Origin: Sphingomonas citri
GTDB lineage: Bacteria > Pseudomonadota > Alphaproteobacteria > Sphingomonadales > Sphingomonadaceae
Length of the DNA: 64,000 bases
Assembly (NCBI RefSeq): GCF_019429485.1
Contig: NZ_JAHXZN010000001.1
Coordinates: forward strand, 1,364,001-1,428,000
Direction of reading: 5' to 3'
Below are positions 17,504 to 26,162 of this stretch, piece after piece; position 1 is the first letter of the stretch; every line of letters begins with the position of its first letter. A program made the position numbers and the translations under genes. The notes below the pieces were generated by a model that ran no database searches, was not told where the DNA came from, and saw nothing but the letters and a program-made list of their open reading frames with translations.

Positions 17504-18429
17504 GGCTGCACCGCCGCTCCCTCCTCGCCGATGCGGGTCTGGGCCTGCTCGCCGCCTGCGCGCGCGGTGGCGCGCGGGACGACGTGCTGCTCGTCGGTGA
17601 CCAGCGCGGCGGATCGAAGGTGGTGCTCGACGCGATCGGCGCCCTTGCCGCCCTGCCCTATCACATCGAATGGTCGTCCTTTCCCAATGCGGCACCGCTG
17701 CTGGAGGCGCTCAACGCGGGCGCGATCGACACCGGCATCGGCGGTGACGCCGCCTTCATCTTCGCGATCGGCAGCGGCGCCAAGATCAAGGCGATCGGCG
17801 CACAACGCTACGAGGGGCCGGGGCCGGTGCTGATCGTCCGCGGCGACTCGCCGATCCGCACGGTCGAGCAGATCGCGGGCAAACGGATCGCGACGCCGCG
17901 CGGGTCGATCTCGCACAATCTGATCCTCGCCGCGCTGGAGGCGCAGGGGCGCCCGCTCGACGCGGTCAACTTCGCCTTTCTGTCGCCGCAGGACGGGCAA
18001 GCGGCGATGCAGGGGGGCTCGGTCGATGGCTGGGCGATCTGGGATCCTTATGCCGAGCTGGCAGTGCGCGGCGGCGCGCGCGTGGTGGGCGGTCTGGACG
18101 GGCTGGTGCCGTCCTACGCGCTCGTCTTCGGACGCGACGGCGCGATCGCCGACAAGCGCCCGCTGCTCGCCGATTATCAGGCGCGACTGCGACGCGGCTG
18201 GGCGTGGGCGGCGGCGCACGGCGACGATTATGCGCGGCTGCTGGCGCGGGAGACCGGCGTCGACGTCGCGGCGTGGCAGTCGGTGACCCGCCGCACGCGG
18301 CGGCTGGCGGCGCCGATCGACGCAACCCTGATCGCCGATCAGCAGCGCACCGCCGACCGCTATCGCCGCGCCGGTCTGATCGACCGGCCGGTCGATGTCG
18401 CCACCGGTTTCGACGCCAGCTTCGCCTGA
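17500..18429 (+). CDS. Sulfonate/taurine-type ABC substrate-binding lipoprotein (SsuA-like)
   Basis: 309 residues, start overlapping the peroxiredoxin stop. It has Arg-Arg at 5-6 and LLAAC, a lipobox with Cys20, so it is anchored in the periplasm. The body matches NMT1/SsuA-type binding proteins: FPNAAPLLEALNAGAIDTGI, GDAAFIFAIGSGAKIKAIGA, VEQIAGKRIATPRGSISHNL and VDGWAIWDPYAELAV. It should deliver aliphatic sulfonates or related organosulfur compounds to the permease and ATPase encoded at 24179-25757 on the opposite strand, the only ABC parts nearby. Splitting the transporter between two convergent transcripts is unusual. Confidence 0.88.
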   Translation: MRLHRRSLLADAGLGLLAACARGGARDDVLLVGDQRGGSKVVLDAIGALAALPYHIEWSSFPNAAPLLEALNAGAIDTGIGGDAAFIFAIGSGAKIKAIGAQRYEGPGPVLIVRGDSPIRTVEQIAGKRIATPRGSISHNLILAALEAQGRPLDAVNFAFLSPQDGQAAMQGGSVDGWAIWDPYAELAVRGGARVVGGLDGLVPSYALVFGRDGAIADKRPLLADYQARLRRGWAWAAAHGDDYARLLARETGVDVAAWQSVTRRTRRLAAPIDATLIADQQRTADRYRRAGLIDRPVDVATGFDASFA

Positions 18430-18471
18430 GCCGCGATCATAGCCGTTGAAATGTTCTCATAGCATCTAATC

Positions 18472-18490
18472 ACCTACTGAAATGATAGGT
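18472..18490. promoter_or_regulatory. LysR-type operator candidate upstream of TonB receptor gene
   Basis: A 19-base dyad, ACCTACTGAAATGATAGGT, with perfect five-base arms, has T-N11-A geometry inside CCT...AGG. It lies 41 bases before the receptor start in an AT-rich patch. It matches the general LysR-regulator box and is a reasonable target of the regulator at 15894. Confidence 0.5.
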
Positions 18491-18530
18491 AAAAGGATGT
18501 AGGAGACCCAGGCAATGATGGGGGTTTCCG

Positions 18531-20948
18531 ATGACGCCAGCCGGCAGGAATACGATCAGAAAAGCTTTTCTTGCGACGGCCTCTATTTTGTCTTTCCACG
18601 ACATGCCGGCGCTTGCACTTGAAGCATCCACGCCGATGGCGCCCGTGTTCGCGGATGAACCTAAGCCAGAAGACGATGTCGCCGATCAGCCGGGCGGCGC
18701 CGACATTACCGTGACGGCACGCTACCGGCGCGAGAGCGCGCAGGACGTGCCGATCGCGATCACCGCGCTCGCCGGCGACACGCTCGAGCGACAGGGGGCC
18801 TTCAACCTCAAACAGGTGGTGCAGCAGCTCCCCAGCCTCAACATTCAGGGCATCAGCGGGCGCAACCAGACGATCACCGTCCGCGGCATCGGCACCAACG
18901 CCGGCGGCACCAATGACGGGCTGGAGCAAGGGGTCGGGCTCTACGTCGACGGCATCTATCGCCCGCGGACCGGCTCGGTGATCACCGACCTGATCGACGT
19001 GGAGAGCATCCAGTTGCTGCGCGGGCCGCAGGGCACCTTGTTCGGCAAGAACACCGTGGCCGGCGCGATCGACATCCGCACCCGCGAGCCGAGCTTCGAC
19101 GGCCCGGAGGGGCGCGCCGAGATCAGCTACGGCAATTACGATTATCTGCGCGGTTATCTCGCCGTAGGAGCACCGCTGACCGACGATCTCGCGGTGCGGG
19201 TCAGCTATCTGCGCACGCAGCGCGACGGGCTGATCTACAACACCACCTATCGCGAACGCTGGGACGGACTGGACAATCACGCCGCGCGCTTCGACCTGGT
19301 GTGGAAGCCGCGCGACGATCTCAAGCTGCGGCTCATCGCGGATTATAGTCTGCAGGTGGGCGACGTCGGCTTCCAGAGCGTCGCCGCGGTGCTGCCGACC
19401 ACGCTCGGCAACGGCACGCAGGTGCGCGGTTTCTATCGCCGCGCGGCGGACGTCGGCTATGCGCCGATCGCGATCGACCCGTTCGCGCGCCGCGTCGACG
19501 TCGACAGCTCGCAATATGACGAGATGCCGAGCTGGGGTGTCTCGCTGCGCGGCGACTGGACCAGCCCGGGCGGGCTGACGCTCACCTCGCTCAGCGCGTT
19601 CCGCCGCTGGCAGTGGATCCCCAATTACGACGGCGACCAGTTCGGCGCCAACGTCTCCACCCAGTCGATCGTCAAGACCGATCAGCGCCAGGTGAGCCAG
19701 GAGTTGCGCCTCGCCTCGCCCGGCCACCAGACGATCGATTATAGCGGCGGCCTCTATTTCTTCTGGCAGGAGGCCGACGATCTGTCGGTCACCGGCTATG
19801 GCCGAGACGCGGCGGCGTGGCTCACCACCGCCAACACGCCGACCGCGCCGGTGAGCACCCTGCCCAGCGCCGCGCTCGACGGACTGCTCGCGATCGCGCG
19901 CGTGGTGCCGCAGACGTACAGCTACGCCGGCTATGGTCAGGCGACGTGGAACGCCTCGCCCGTGTTCCGGCTGACCGCCGGGCTGCGCTATACGTGGGAG
20001 CACAAGACCGGGCTCTACGATGCCTATGCGGGCGGCACCGCGGCGCCGCTGTCGAGCTTCGCCGCCGCGCTGCAGCCAGCGATCGCGGCGCGGCGCGCGG
20101 CGCTGACGCCGACCGGCTCCTACACCGCGTCGCGCGACACGCGGAACCTGTCCGGCATCGTCACCGCCGCCTACGACCTGTCCGCCGACGTACACGGCTA
20201 TGCGACCTATTCGCGCGGCTACAAGTCGCCCGGGATCAACCTGATCAATCGCAGCAACGGCGTCGACATCTTCGTCCGGCCGGAGAAGGTGGACGCCTAT
20301 GAGCTGGGGCTCAAGAGCCGCTTCTGGGGACAGCGCGCCGAGCTCAACCTCGCGCTCTTCTGGACCGACGACAGCGACTATCAGGCCAATTTCGTCAACA
20401 ACACCGTCACCCCGGTGGTCGCCTATATCACCAACGTCGGCAAGCTGCGGTCGCGCGGGGTCGAGCTGGACGCGCGCGTCGCGCCGCTCGACGGGCTGAC
20501 GCTGACGGCCGCGGGCACCTACAATGACGCGCGCTACGTCACCTATCGCGCCGCGCCGGCGCAATATCTCAACAGCTATCTCGGGCTGATCGACCTGTCC
20601 GGCCGCACCGCCTCGAGTGCGCCGAAATGGGCGCTGACGGGCGCCACCGAATATGTCCATCATGCCGGGGCACACGACCTCTACGTAGGGGGTGACGCGA
20701 GCTATCGCTCGGGCTTCTACGCCGCGGTCAACCTCGATCCCTATTCCTGGGTGCCGGGCTATGCGCTGGCCGGGCTGCACGCCGGGGTGCGCGACGCCGA
20801 GGGCCATTGGGACCTGTCGGCCTGGGTCCGCAACCTCACCGGCACCGACTTCTACAACACCAAGGCGGTGAACAACACCTACGGCCTCGTCTTCGCCGCG
20901 CTGGGCGAGCCGCGCACCTACGGCATTACGCTGCGCGGCCGGCTGTGA
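18531..20948 (+). CDS. TonB-dependent receptor of the organosulfur island
   Basis: 805 residues. An N-terminal export signal (IRKAFLATASILSFHDMPAL) precedes a TonB box (ADITVTARYRRESAQDVP). The plug includes VVQQLPSLNIQGISGRNQ, TVRGIGTNAGG, VGLYVDGIYRPRTGS and LLRGPQGTLFGKNTVAGAI, typical of sphingomonad receptors in xenobiotic and organosulfur loci. The barrel ends GITLRGRL. It lies between the binding lipoprotein and the monooxygenase, 32 bases from the latter, so its ligand is probably an organosulfur compound too large for porins. Which compound cannot be read. Confidence 0.93.
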   Translation: MTPAGRNTIRKAFLATASILSFHDMPALALEASTPMAPVFADEPKPEDDVADQPGGADITVTARYRRESAQDVPIAITALAGDTLERQGAFNLKQVVQQLPSLNIQGISGRNQTITVRGIGTNAGGTNDGLEQGVGLYVDGIYRPRTGSVITDLIDVESIQLLRGPQGTLFGKNTVAGAIDIRTREPSFDGPEGRAEISYGNYDYLRGYLAVGAPLTDDLAVRVSYLRTQRDGLIYNTTYRERWDGLDNHAARFDLVWKPRDDLKLRLIADYSLQVGDVGFQSVAAVLPTTLGNGTQVRGFYRRAADVGYAPIAIDPFARRVDVDSSQYDEMPSWGVSLRGDWTSPGGLTLTSLSAFRRWQWIPNYDGDQFGANVSTQSIVKTDQRQVSQELRLASPGHQTIDYSGGLYFFWQEADDLSVTGYGRDAAAWLTTANTPTAPVSTLPSAALDGLLAIARVVPQTYSYAGYGQATWNASPVFRLTAGLRYTWEHKTGLYDAYAGGTAAPLSSFAAALQPAIAARRAALTPTGSYTASRDTRNLSGIVTAAYDLSADVHGYATYSRGYKSPGINLINRSNGVDIFVRPEKVDAYELGLKSRFWGQRAELNLALFWTDDSDYQANFVNNTVTPVVAYITNVGKLRSRGVELDARVAPLDGLTLTAAGTYNDARYVTYRAAPAQYLNSYLGLIDLSGRTASSAPKWALTGATEYVHHAGAHDLYVGGDASYRSGFYAAVNLDPYSWVPGYALAGLHAGVRDAEGHWDLSAWVRNLTGTDFYNTKAVNNTYGLVFAALGEPRTYGITLRGRL

Positions 20949-20980
20949 CGCCGCATCCCCGATCCTGAGGAGTGACCATC

Positions 20981-22336
20981 ATGACCAAGCGACAGCTCAA
21001 GCTCGGCCTCGTCCCCACCGGAGTCGGTGGTCCGGGCGAATATAATCGCTGGCTCGACCCCGAGATCCCGGTCGACGCCAGCGTCAGCATCGACTGGTAC
21101 ATCGACGTCGTGCGCCACGCCGAGGCGGCCAAGTTCGACCTCGTCTTCATCGTCGACAGCCAGTTCATCACGCCCGACTCGCCGCCGCACTATCTCAACC
21201 GGCTCGAGCCGCTGACGCTGCTGTCCGCGCTGGCGGTGGCGACCCGCCATATCGGGCTGATCGGCACGCTCACCACCTCCTACAACGATCCCTATAACGT
21301 CGCGCGGCGGCTCGCCTCGCTCGATCTCATCAGCAAGGGGCGCGCTGGCTGGAACGTGGTCACCAGCGGCGACGCCGGCACCGCGGGCAATTACAACCGC
21401 GACGAGCATTTCGACTATGACACGCGCTACGCCCGCGCGCACGAGTATCTCGACGTGACGCGCGGCCTGTGGCGCTCCTACGAGGATGACGCGCTGGTGC
21501 GCGACCGGACGACCGGGCAGTTCCTCGATCCCGCCAAGCTCCACACGCTCGACCACAAGGGGCGCTTCTTCTCGGTCGTCGGGCCGCTCAACATCCAGCG
21601 CTCGCCGCAGGGCGAGCCGGTGATCTTCCAGGCCGGCGACAGCGAGCAGGGGCGCGACCTCGGCGCCGCGATCGCCGACGGCATCTTCACGCACGCGCAG
21701 AGCCTCGAACAGGGCCAGGCCTTCTATGCCGACCTGAAGGGACGCGCGTCACGGCTCGGCCGCGACCCGGATCAGGTCGTCGTCATGCCCGGCTTCACCG
21801 TCTATGTCGGCGATACCGACGCGGACGCGCGCGAGATCGAGCGGCACTGGCGCGCGCACGATCACAGCTTCGAACAGGCGCTGGGCGAGTTCGGCCGCGC
21901 CTTCGGCTGGCACGATTTCCGCCAATATGAGCTCGACGCGCCCTTCCCGGTCGGCGCGCTGGACCATGCCAAGACGAGCTTCTTTACCCAGGCCAAGAAG
22001 ATCACCGATCTGGCGGTGGCACGCGGGCTGACGCTGCGCCAGGCGGTGGAGACGCAGCGGTCGGGCCGCTCCAGCCCGTTCGTCGGCTCCGCCGCGACGG
22101 TGGCTGCCGAGATCGAGCGCTGGTTCGAGGCGCGCGCGCTCGACGGGCTCAACATCCACGCCGGCCATCCCAGCCAGTTCCGCCGCTTCACCGAGGAGGT
22201 GGTGCCGATCCTGCAGGAGCGCGGCACGTTCCGCCGCGATTATACGGCGACCACGCTGCGCGGCCATCTCGGGCTGCCGATCCCGTTCAACCGCCGCACC
22301 GCGCCGCCGCAGGAGCTGGAGATCGCCGCGGAGTGA
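20981..22336 (+). CDS. FMN-dependent monooxygenase, NtaA/SnaA/DszA class (LLM family)
   Basis: 451 residues from the ATG at 20981, with AGGAG correctly spaced; a GTG nine bases earlier is less likely. Family blocks are visible: LKLGLVPTGVGGPGEYNRWL, VVRHAEAAKFDLVFIVDSQF, LNRLEPLTLLSALAVATRHI, TTSYNDPYNVARRLASLDLI, RAGWNVVTSG and PVIFQAGDSEQGRDLGA. These two-component enzymes use reduced FMN from a separate reductase and O2 to open C-S, C-N or similar bonds. Sulfur context points to desulfurisation of a sulfone, sulfonate or aromatic sulfur compound. No flavin reductase gene is in the window, so FMNH2 must come from elsewhere. Confidence 0.9.
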   Translation: MTKRQLKLGLVPTGVGGPGEYNRWLDPEIPVDASVSIDWYIDVVRHAEAAKFDLVFIVDSQFITPDSPPHYLNRLEPLTLLSALAVATRHIGLIGTLTTSYNDPYNVARRLASLDLISKGRAGWNVVTSGDAGTAGNYNRDEHFDYDTRYARAHEYLDVTRGLWRSYEDDALVRDRTTGQFLDPAKLHTLDHKGRFFSVVGPLNIQRSPQGEPVIFQAGDSEQGRDLGAAIADGIFTHAQSLEQGQAFYADLKGRASRLGRDPDQVVVMPGFTVYVGDTDADAREIERHWRAHDHSFEQALGEFGRAFGWHDFRQYELDAPFPVGALDHAKTSFFTQAKKITDLAVARGLTLRQAVETQRSGRSSPFVGSAATVAAEIERWFEARALDGLNIHAGHPSQFRRFTEEVVPILQERGTFRRDYTATTLRGHLGLPIPFNRRTAPPQELEIAAE

Positions 22337-22344
22337 GACATAGC

Positions 22345-22367
22345 GGGCGCCGGTTCGACCGGCGCCC
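22345..22367. terminator. Bidirectional hairpin between convergent genes
   Basis: A perfect ten-base stem with a three-base loop (GGGCGCCGGT, TCG, ACCGGCGCCC) lies in the 35-base gap between the convergent monooxygenase and rhodanese genes. No T-run follows on either side, so intrinsic termination may be weak, but the position fits a shared transcript end. Confidence 0.6.
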
Positions 22368-22371
22368 CGGC

Positions 22372-23604
22372 TCAGATAACGTAGAAGCCGTGCGTGGCAT
22401 CGCGCTCGAGCTGGGCGACCAGGCCATATTCCCAGTCGAGATAGGCCTGCATGGCGGCGTGCTGATTGTCGGTGCCCTCGTACGGCCGCTTGTAGCGCTG
22501 GTCGGCCGCCAGCGCGGGCCAGACCTCGGGCGCGCCGGTCTCCAGATCCGGCCCGAAGCCGCCCTCGAGCACATAGACCTCCCAGCCCATCTGCGCGAGC
22601 CAGGAGGCGGTCATGTCCGCGCGCGATCCGAGATCGTCCGCCAGCAGCAGTCGCGCGCCGCGCACCGGCGCCGCCATGTCGGTCTCCTGCACCAACTGGC
22701 CGCCGGGATAGTGGCGGAAGCCGGGAAGATGCCCCGCGGCATAGTCGGCCGCACCGCGAACGTCGAAGCGGTACAAGGTCCGCGTCGGGTCGATCGCCAG
22801 CGTGGCCGCGTCCTCGGCCGACAGGTGGCGGACGCCCGCGCGATACGCCACCGCGCGCGCCGCGACGCGCGCCGCCGCGACGTCGCCCGCCGCGGCGTCG
22901 CGCGACGCGCCGTGCTCGAGCGCCTGCCCCGCCAGCGTCCAGCCGATCGTGCCGTTGCGCAGCGCCACGACGCGGTTGCGCACGCCGGCGTTGCGGAGCG
23001 ACTGCGCGCCGATGATCGAGCGCGTGCGGCCAGCGCAATTGACGATGATGGTCGTGCCCGGATCGGGCGCGGCCGTGCCAGCGCGCAGCACCAGCTCGGC
23101 CCCGGGCACGCTGAGCGAGCCCGGGATGTTCATCGTGGCATATTCCACCGGTCGGCGCGCATCGAGGATGGCGATATCGGCGCGCGCGTCGATGAGGGCG
23201 GCGACGTCCTCGGCCGCGAGTGAGGGCGTGTGCCGCCGCGCCTCGACCAGCTCGCCGAACGCCTTGGAATAGGAATTCACGTCCTCGAAGATCTCAAAGC
23301 CGGCGGCGCGCCAGCCCGCCAGCCCGCCAGCCAGCCGCGCCACCTCGCCATAGCCGAGCGCGGCCAGACGGCGCGCCGCCTCGTCCACCAGGCCCTCGCC
23401 ATCGTCGTAGAGCACGATCGGCACGTCCCGCCGGGGCAGCCGCGCGTGCGCCTCGATCGCGATCCGATCGAGCGCCAGATGGGCGGCGAACAGCGGGTGT
23501 CCGGTGGCGAAGGCGGCCTCGCTGCGCAGGTCGAGCAGCGCGATCTCGTGGCGCAGCAGCAGCGCGCGGCGCACCTCCGCCGCGGTGCGTTCGATCGTCA
23601 TCAT
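22372..23604 (-). CDS. Triple-rhodanese protein with one catalytic cysteine
   Basis: 410 residues made of three rhodanese-like domains (about 1-110, 125-235 and 258-370). Each has the fold signature (LLDLRSEAAFATGHP; ILDARRPVEYATMNIPGS; RFDVRGAADYAAGHLPGF). Only domain 2 keeps the active-site Cys (IIVNCAGRTRS, Cys190); domains 1 and 3 have Asp in the loop (VLYDDGEG, LLADDLGSRAD). It is the only Cys in the protein. Rhodaneses move sulfane sulfur, for example onto sulfite, thiols or cyanide. The gene ends 11 bases upstream-side of the cysteine dioxygenase gene, pairing production and handling of oxidised sulfur released from organosulfur substrates. Confidence 0.9.
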   Translation of the reverse strand: MMTIERTAAEVRRALLLRHEIALLDLRSEAAFATGHPLFAAHLALDRIAIEAHARLPRRDVPIVLYDDGEGLVDEAARRLAALGYGEVARLAGGLAGWRAAGFEIFEDVNSYSKAFGELVEARRHTPSLAAEDVAALIDARADIAILDARRPVEYATMNIPGSLSVPGAELVLRAGTAAPDPGTTIIVNCAGRTRSIIGAQSLRNAGVRNRVVALRNGTIGWTLAGQALEHGASRDAAAGDVAAARVAARAVAYRAGVRHLSAEDAATLAIDPTRTLYRFDVRGAADYAAGHLPGFRHYPGGQLVQETDMAAPVRGARLLLADDLGSRADMTASWLAQMGWEVYVLEGGFGPDLETGAPEVWPALAADQRYKRPYEGTDNQHAAMQAYLDWEYGLVAQLERDATHGFYVI

Positions 23605-23615
23605 GTCATGATCCC

Positions 23616-24182
23616 TCAGAGCGACAGCGCGGGCGCGGGCGAGTAGCCCGAGACGAACGGTTTGGCGTCACCCGACGCATCGTAGGTGAAGCGCCGGACG
23701 GCGCCGATGTCCGCGCCATAGACGTGGATGCTGACCGACGGCGCGTCGGCGAGCCCGTTGCTCACCTTGTGCAGGTCGCCGAGCGTCGGCGACACCGCGT
23801 CGATCGCGCCGCGCTCCAGCCGCGTGACCTCGGTACGGCGCAGCCCCGCCGCGTCGCGAACGTAGCTCTCCGCGATCTCGGCGCCGCGCAGCACCCCCAC
23901 CAGTCCCCAGACGCGATGATCGTGGATCGGCGTCGACTGCCCCGGCCCCCAGACGAAGCTGACGACCGAGAAGCGGCCGCCGAGGTCGCGGTGGAGCAGA
24001 TATTGGCGGTAGCGCTCGGGATCGGGCATCGCGTGCGTGTCGGGCAGCCAGTCGTCGGCGGCGAGCAGGTCGCGCAGCAACGCGCCGCCGCGCGCGAGCG
24101 TCGCGGTCTCGTCCGGGCCGGTATCGAGCAGTGCCGAGAAGGCGGCGACGAAGCGATGGAGCGGCGCGAGCGATCCGCTCAC
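23616..24182 (-). CDS. Cysteine dioxygenase-type thiol dioxygenase
   Basis: 188 residues, GTG start overlapping the ATPase stop. The cupin core holds GPGQSTPIHDHRVWGLVGVL with iron ligands His87 and His89, and LGDLHKVSN with His138. SIHVYG adds His153 and Tyr155 of the catalytic triad. Such enzymes oxidise cysteine or 3-mercaptopropionate to a sulfinate with O2. The bacterial subfamily includes both substrates and I cannot separate them. In this operon it would feed or drain the thiol pool when organosulfur is broken down. It is followed directly by the rhodanese gene. Confidence 0.9.
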   Translation of the reverse strand: MSGSLAPLHRFVAAFSALLDTGPDETATLARGGALLRDLLAADDWLPDTHAMPDPERYRQYLLHRDLGGRFSVVSFVWGPGQSTPIHDHRVWGLVGVLRGAEIAESYVRDAAGLRRTEVTRLERGAIDAVSPTLGDLHKVSNGLADAPSVSIHVYGADIGAVRRFTYDASGDAKPFVSGYSPAPALSL

Positions 24183-24958
24183 GCGTGCCGTTCCAGCAGG
24201 TCGGCGTAGGCGGCGCCGCCGACGTCGATGCCGAGGTGACGCAGCAGCGTGGCGCGCAGGTCACGGACGATCGCGCCGCGGCTGCCGCGCGGGGCGAGCA
24301 GCCGCTCCTCCGCGACGATGCGCCCGCGGTCGAGCACCAGGACTCGGTCGGCCAGCGCCATGGCCTCCTCGACATCGTGGGTGACCAGCAGCAACGCCGG
24401 GCGATGGCGCTGCCACAGCGCCAGCACCAGCGCGTGCATCTTCATCCGCGTCAGCGCGTCCAGCGCGGCGAAGGGTTCGTCGAGCAGCAGCAGCTCGGGC
24501 TCGCGCACCAGCGCCCGCGCGATCGCGGCGCGCTGCGCCTCACCCCCCGAGAGCGTCAGCGGCCAGGCGTCCACGCGGTGCGCCAGCCCTACCTCCTCGA
24601 GGGCGGCGAGTGCGCGCGGCCGCGCGTCGCGCCCGCGCAGCCCGAGCGCGACATTCTGCCACACGCGCTTCCACGGCAGCAGCCGCGCATCCTGGAAGAC
24701 GGTGGCGCGCGATCCGGGCAGGCGGATGTCCTGCGCCTGCGGCGGGTCGAGCGCGGCGAGCGTCCGCAACAGCGTGGTCTTGCCCGAGCCGGACCGGCCG
24801 AGCAGAGCGACGAACTCGCCCGGTGCGATCGACAGGTTCAACGAGTCGAGCACGACGGTGGCACCGAAGGCGCGCGACACGTCGCGGAGCCGCACGACAG
24901 GTTCGGGTGGCAGCGGATCGGGCACGATCTGCAGCGGCGAGCGGAGCGCCTCGGTCAT
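24179..24958 (-). CDS. ABC transporter ATP-binding protein, sulfonate/taurine type (SsuB/TauB-like)
   Basis: 259 residues from the ATG at 24958; the open frame extends 19 codons further into the permease gene but that part is not family-like. Walker A is GRSGSGKTTLL, the Q-loop region is VFQDARLLPWKRVWQNVALG (diagnostic of nitrate/sulfonate/taurine importers), the signature is LSGGEAQRAAIARAL, Walker B is LLLLDEPFAALD and the switch is VTHDVEEAM. It powers uptake with the adjacent permease; the matching binding lipoprotein is at 17500 on the other strand. It overlaps the dioxygenase start, so translation is coupled. Confidence 0.93.
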   Translation of the reverse strand: MTEALRSPLQIVPDPLPPEPVVRLRDVSRAFGATVVLDSLNLSIAPGEFVALLGRSGSGKTTLLRTLAALDPPQAQDIRLPGSRATVFQDARLLPWKRVWQNVALGLRGRDARPRALAALEEVGLAHRVDAWPLTLSGGEAQRAAIARALVREPELLLLDEPFAALDALTRMKMHALVLALWQRHRPALLLVTHDVEEAMALADRVLVLDRGRIVAEERLLAPRGSRGAIVRDLRATLLRHLGIDVGGAAYADLLERHA

Positions 24959-24962
24959 CGTC

Positions 24963-25757
24963 TCAGGCCTCCACCAGCGCGGGGCACCACGCCAAGGTCC
25001 GCGTCTCGATCGCACGCACCAGCGCGTCCCCCGTCAACCCCAGCAGCGCATAGACCAGCAGGCAAACCACGATGATGTCGGTGCGCATCGCGTCGCGGGC
25101 GTTGTTGATAAGGTAACCCAGCCCGGCCGAGGCATTGATCTGCTCGGCGAAGACCAGCATCAGCACCGAGATCGACAGGGCGTAGCGCAGGCCGGTCAGC
25201 AGCGCGGGAAGCGCACCGGGCAGCACGACCTCGCGGATCAGCGCCGCGCGCCCCAAGCCGAAGCTGCGCGCCGCGTCCATCAGCCGCACGTCGACGCCGC
25301 GGATGCCGGCGTGAAGATTGATGTAGACCGGCAGCATCGCCGCGAAGGCGATCAGCGCGATCTTGGTCGTCTCGCCGATGCCGAACCAGATGATGAACAG
25401 CGGCGTGAGCGCGACCACCGGGATGGTGCGCTTCACCTGCACCAGCGGGTCGATCCAGGCATCGCCGCGTCGGGCGAGCCCCGCGGCGAGCGCCAACGCG
25501 ACCCCGACGGTGGCGCCGATGATGAGGCCCAGGATCGCGCGCCGCAGCGACACCGCGAGGTTGATCGGCAGATCACCCGAGCCGATCATCTGCGCCAGCG
25601 TACTCCCCACCGACGAGGGCGCGGCCAGGGTGTGAGCCGGAATGACCCCGAGCCGGCAGAGACCCTCCCAGACGAGCAGCAGCAGCAACGGCGACAGCCA
25701 GCGGCTTTGGAGCGGATCGCGGCGCAAGGTCGAACGGGCGTGGGTAGGCAGGGGCAT
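24963..25757 (-). CDS. ABC transporter permease, sulfonate/taurine type (SsuC/TauC-like)
   Basis: 264 residues from the ATG at 25757; the frame is open upstream but reads as non-protein. About six membrane segments (for example WLSPLLLLLVWEGLCRLGVI, AILGLIIGATVGVALALAAG). The EAA loop that contacts the ATPase is visible (MDAARSFGLGRAALIREVVL, PGALPALLTGLRYALSISVL). It ends four bases before the ATPase start. First gene of the minus-strand half of the sulfur island; a perfect dyad at 25826 lies in its promoter region. Confidence 0.92.
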   Translation of the reverse strand: MPLPTHARSTLRRDPLQSRWLSPLLLLLVWEGLCRLGVIPAHTLAAPSSVGSTLAQMIGSGDLPINLAVSLRRAILGLIIGATVGVALALAAGLARRGDAWIDPLVQVKRTIPVVALTPLFIIWFGIGETTKIALIAFAAMLPVYINLHAGIRGVDVRLMDAARSFGLGRAALIREVVLPGALPALLTGLRYALSISVLMLVFAEQINASAGLGYLINNARDAMRTDIIVVCLLVYALLGLTGDALVRAIETRTLAWCPALVEA

Positions 25758-26162
25758 GTCGGGCGTCTCCGAGCCGCACCTTTCTCCACCATGACGCGCA
25801 CGACAAACGAGGTTTCGCGCAGCGCTATGAGCGACGCTCATACTGGTGGATTGATAAAGATGTCGCGGCCAGCATGGATGTTCGTCGGAAGGCAGGACGC
25901 GCTGACCAGCCCGGTGAGACCCGCTCTGGGTGGAAGCGCAATGATCCGTTTGGGACGCGGGGCCGGCTCTTGCCTCTTGGACAGTTGTGATCCGCGACAA
26001 TGGTCTTTCTTTCAGCGGTGCGCTCCAGGCCTGCCTCTAGCGGACCGAACGATCAGACTACGCGACGTGGACGTCGCAAAAGCCAGGGCTATGCCCATGC
26101 GGCAGGCACAGCGTCCTCGATTTCGCAGGAGATTATGGATGCGACCGGTATGCCTTCTACCC
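25758..26162. other. Intergenic stretch holding the permease promoter
   Basis: 405 bases between the permease gene (reading left) and the end of the DUF1593 gene. The only structure seen is the dyad at 25826. No gene with family-like sequence was found in either strand. Confidence 0.45.
25826..25842. promoter_or_regulatory. Perfect 17-base dyad upstream of permease gene
   Basis: TATGAGCGACGCTCATA has eight-base perfect arms around one central base and contains T-N11-A, the LysR-regulator box geometry. It is 69 bases before the permease start. Together with the dyad at 18472 it could place both halves of the sulfur island under the LysR protein at 15894. Arm sequences of the two sites differ, so common control is not proven. 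Confidence 0.55.

Noticed and set aside
18474..20807. A long open minus-strand frame antisense to the TonB receptor (777 codons).
   Set aside because: Composition is that of an antisense shadow of a GC-rich gene (Arg, Gly, Val, Asp rich, no family motif), and the plus-strand frame is an unmistakable receptor.
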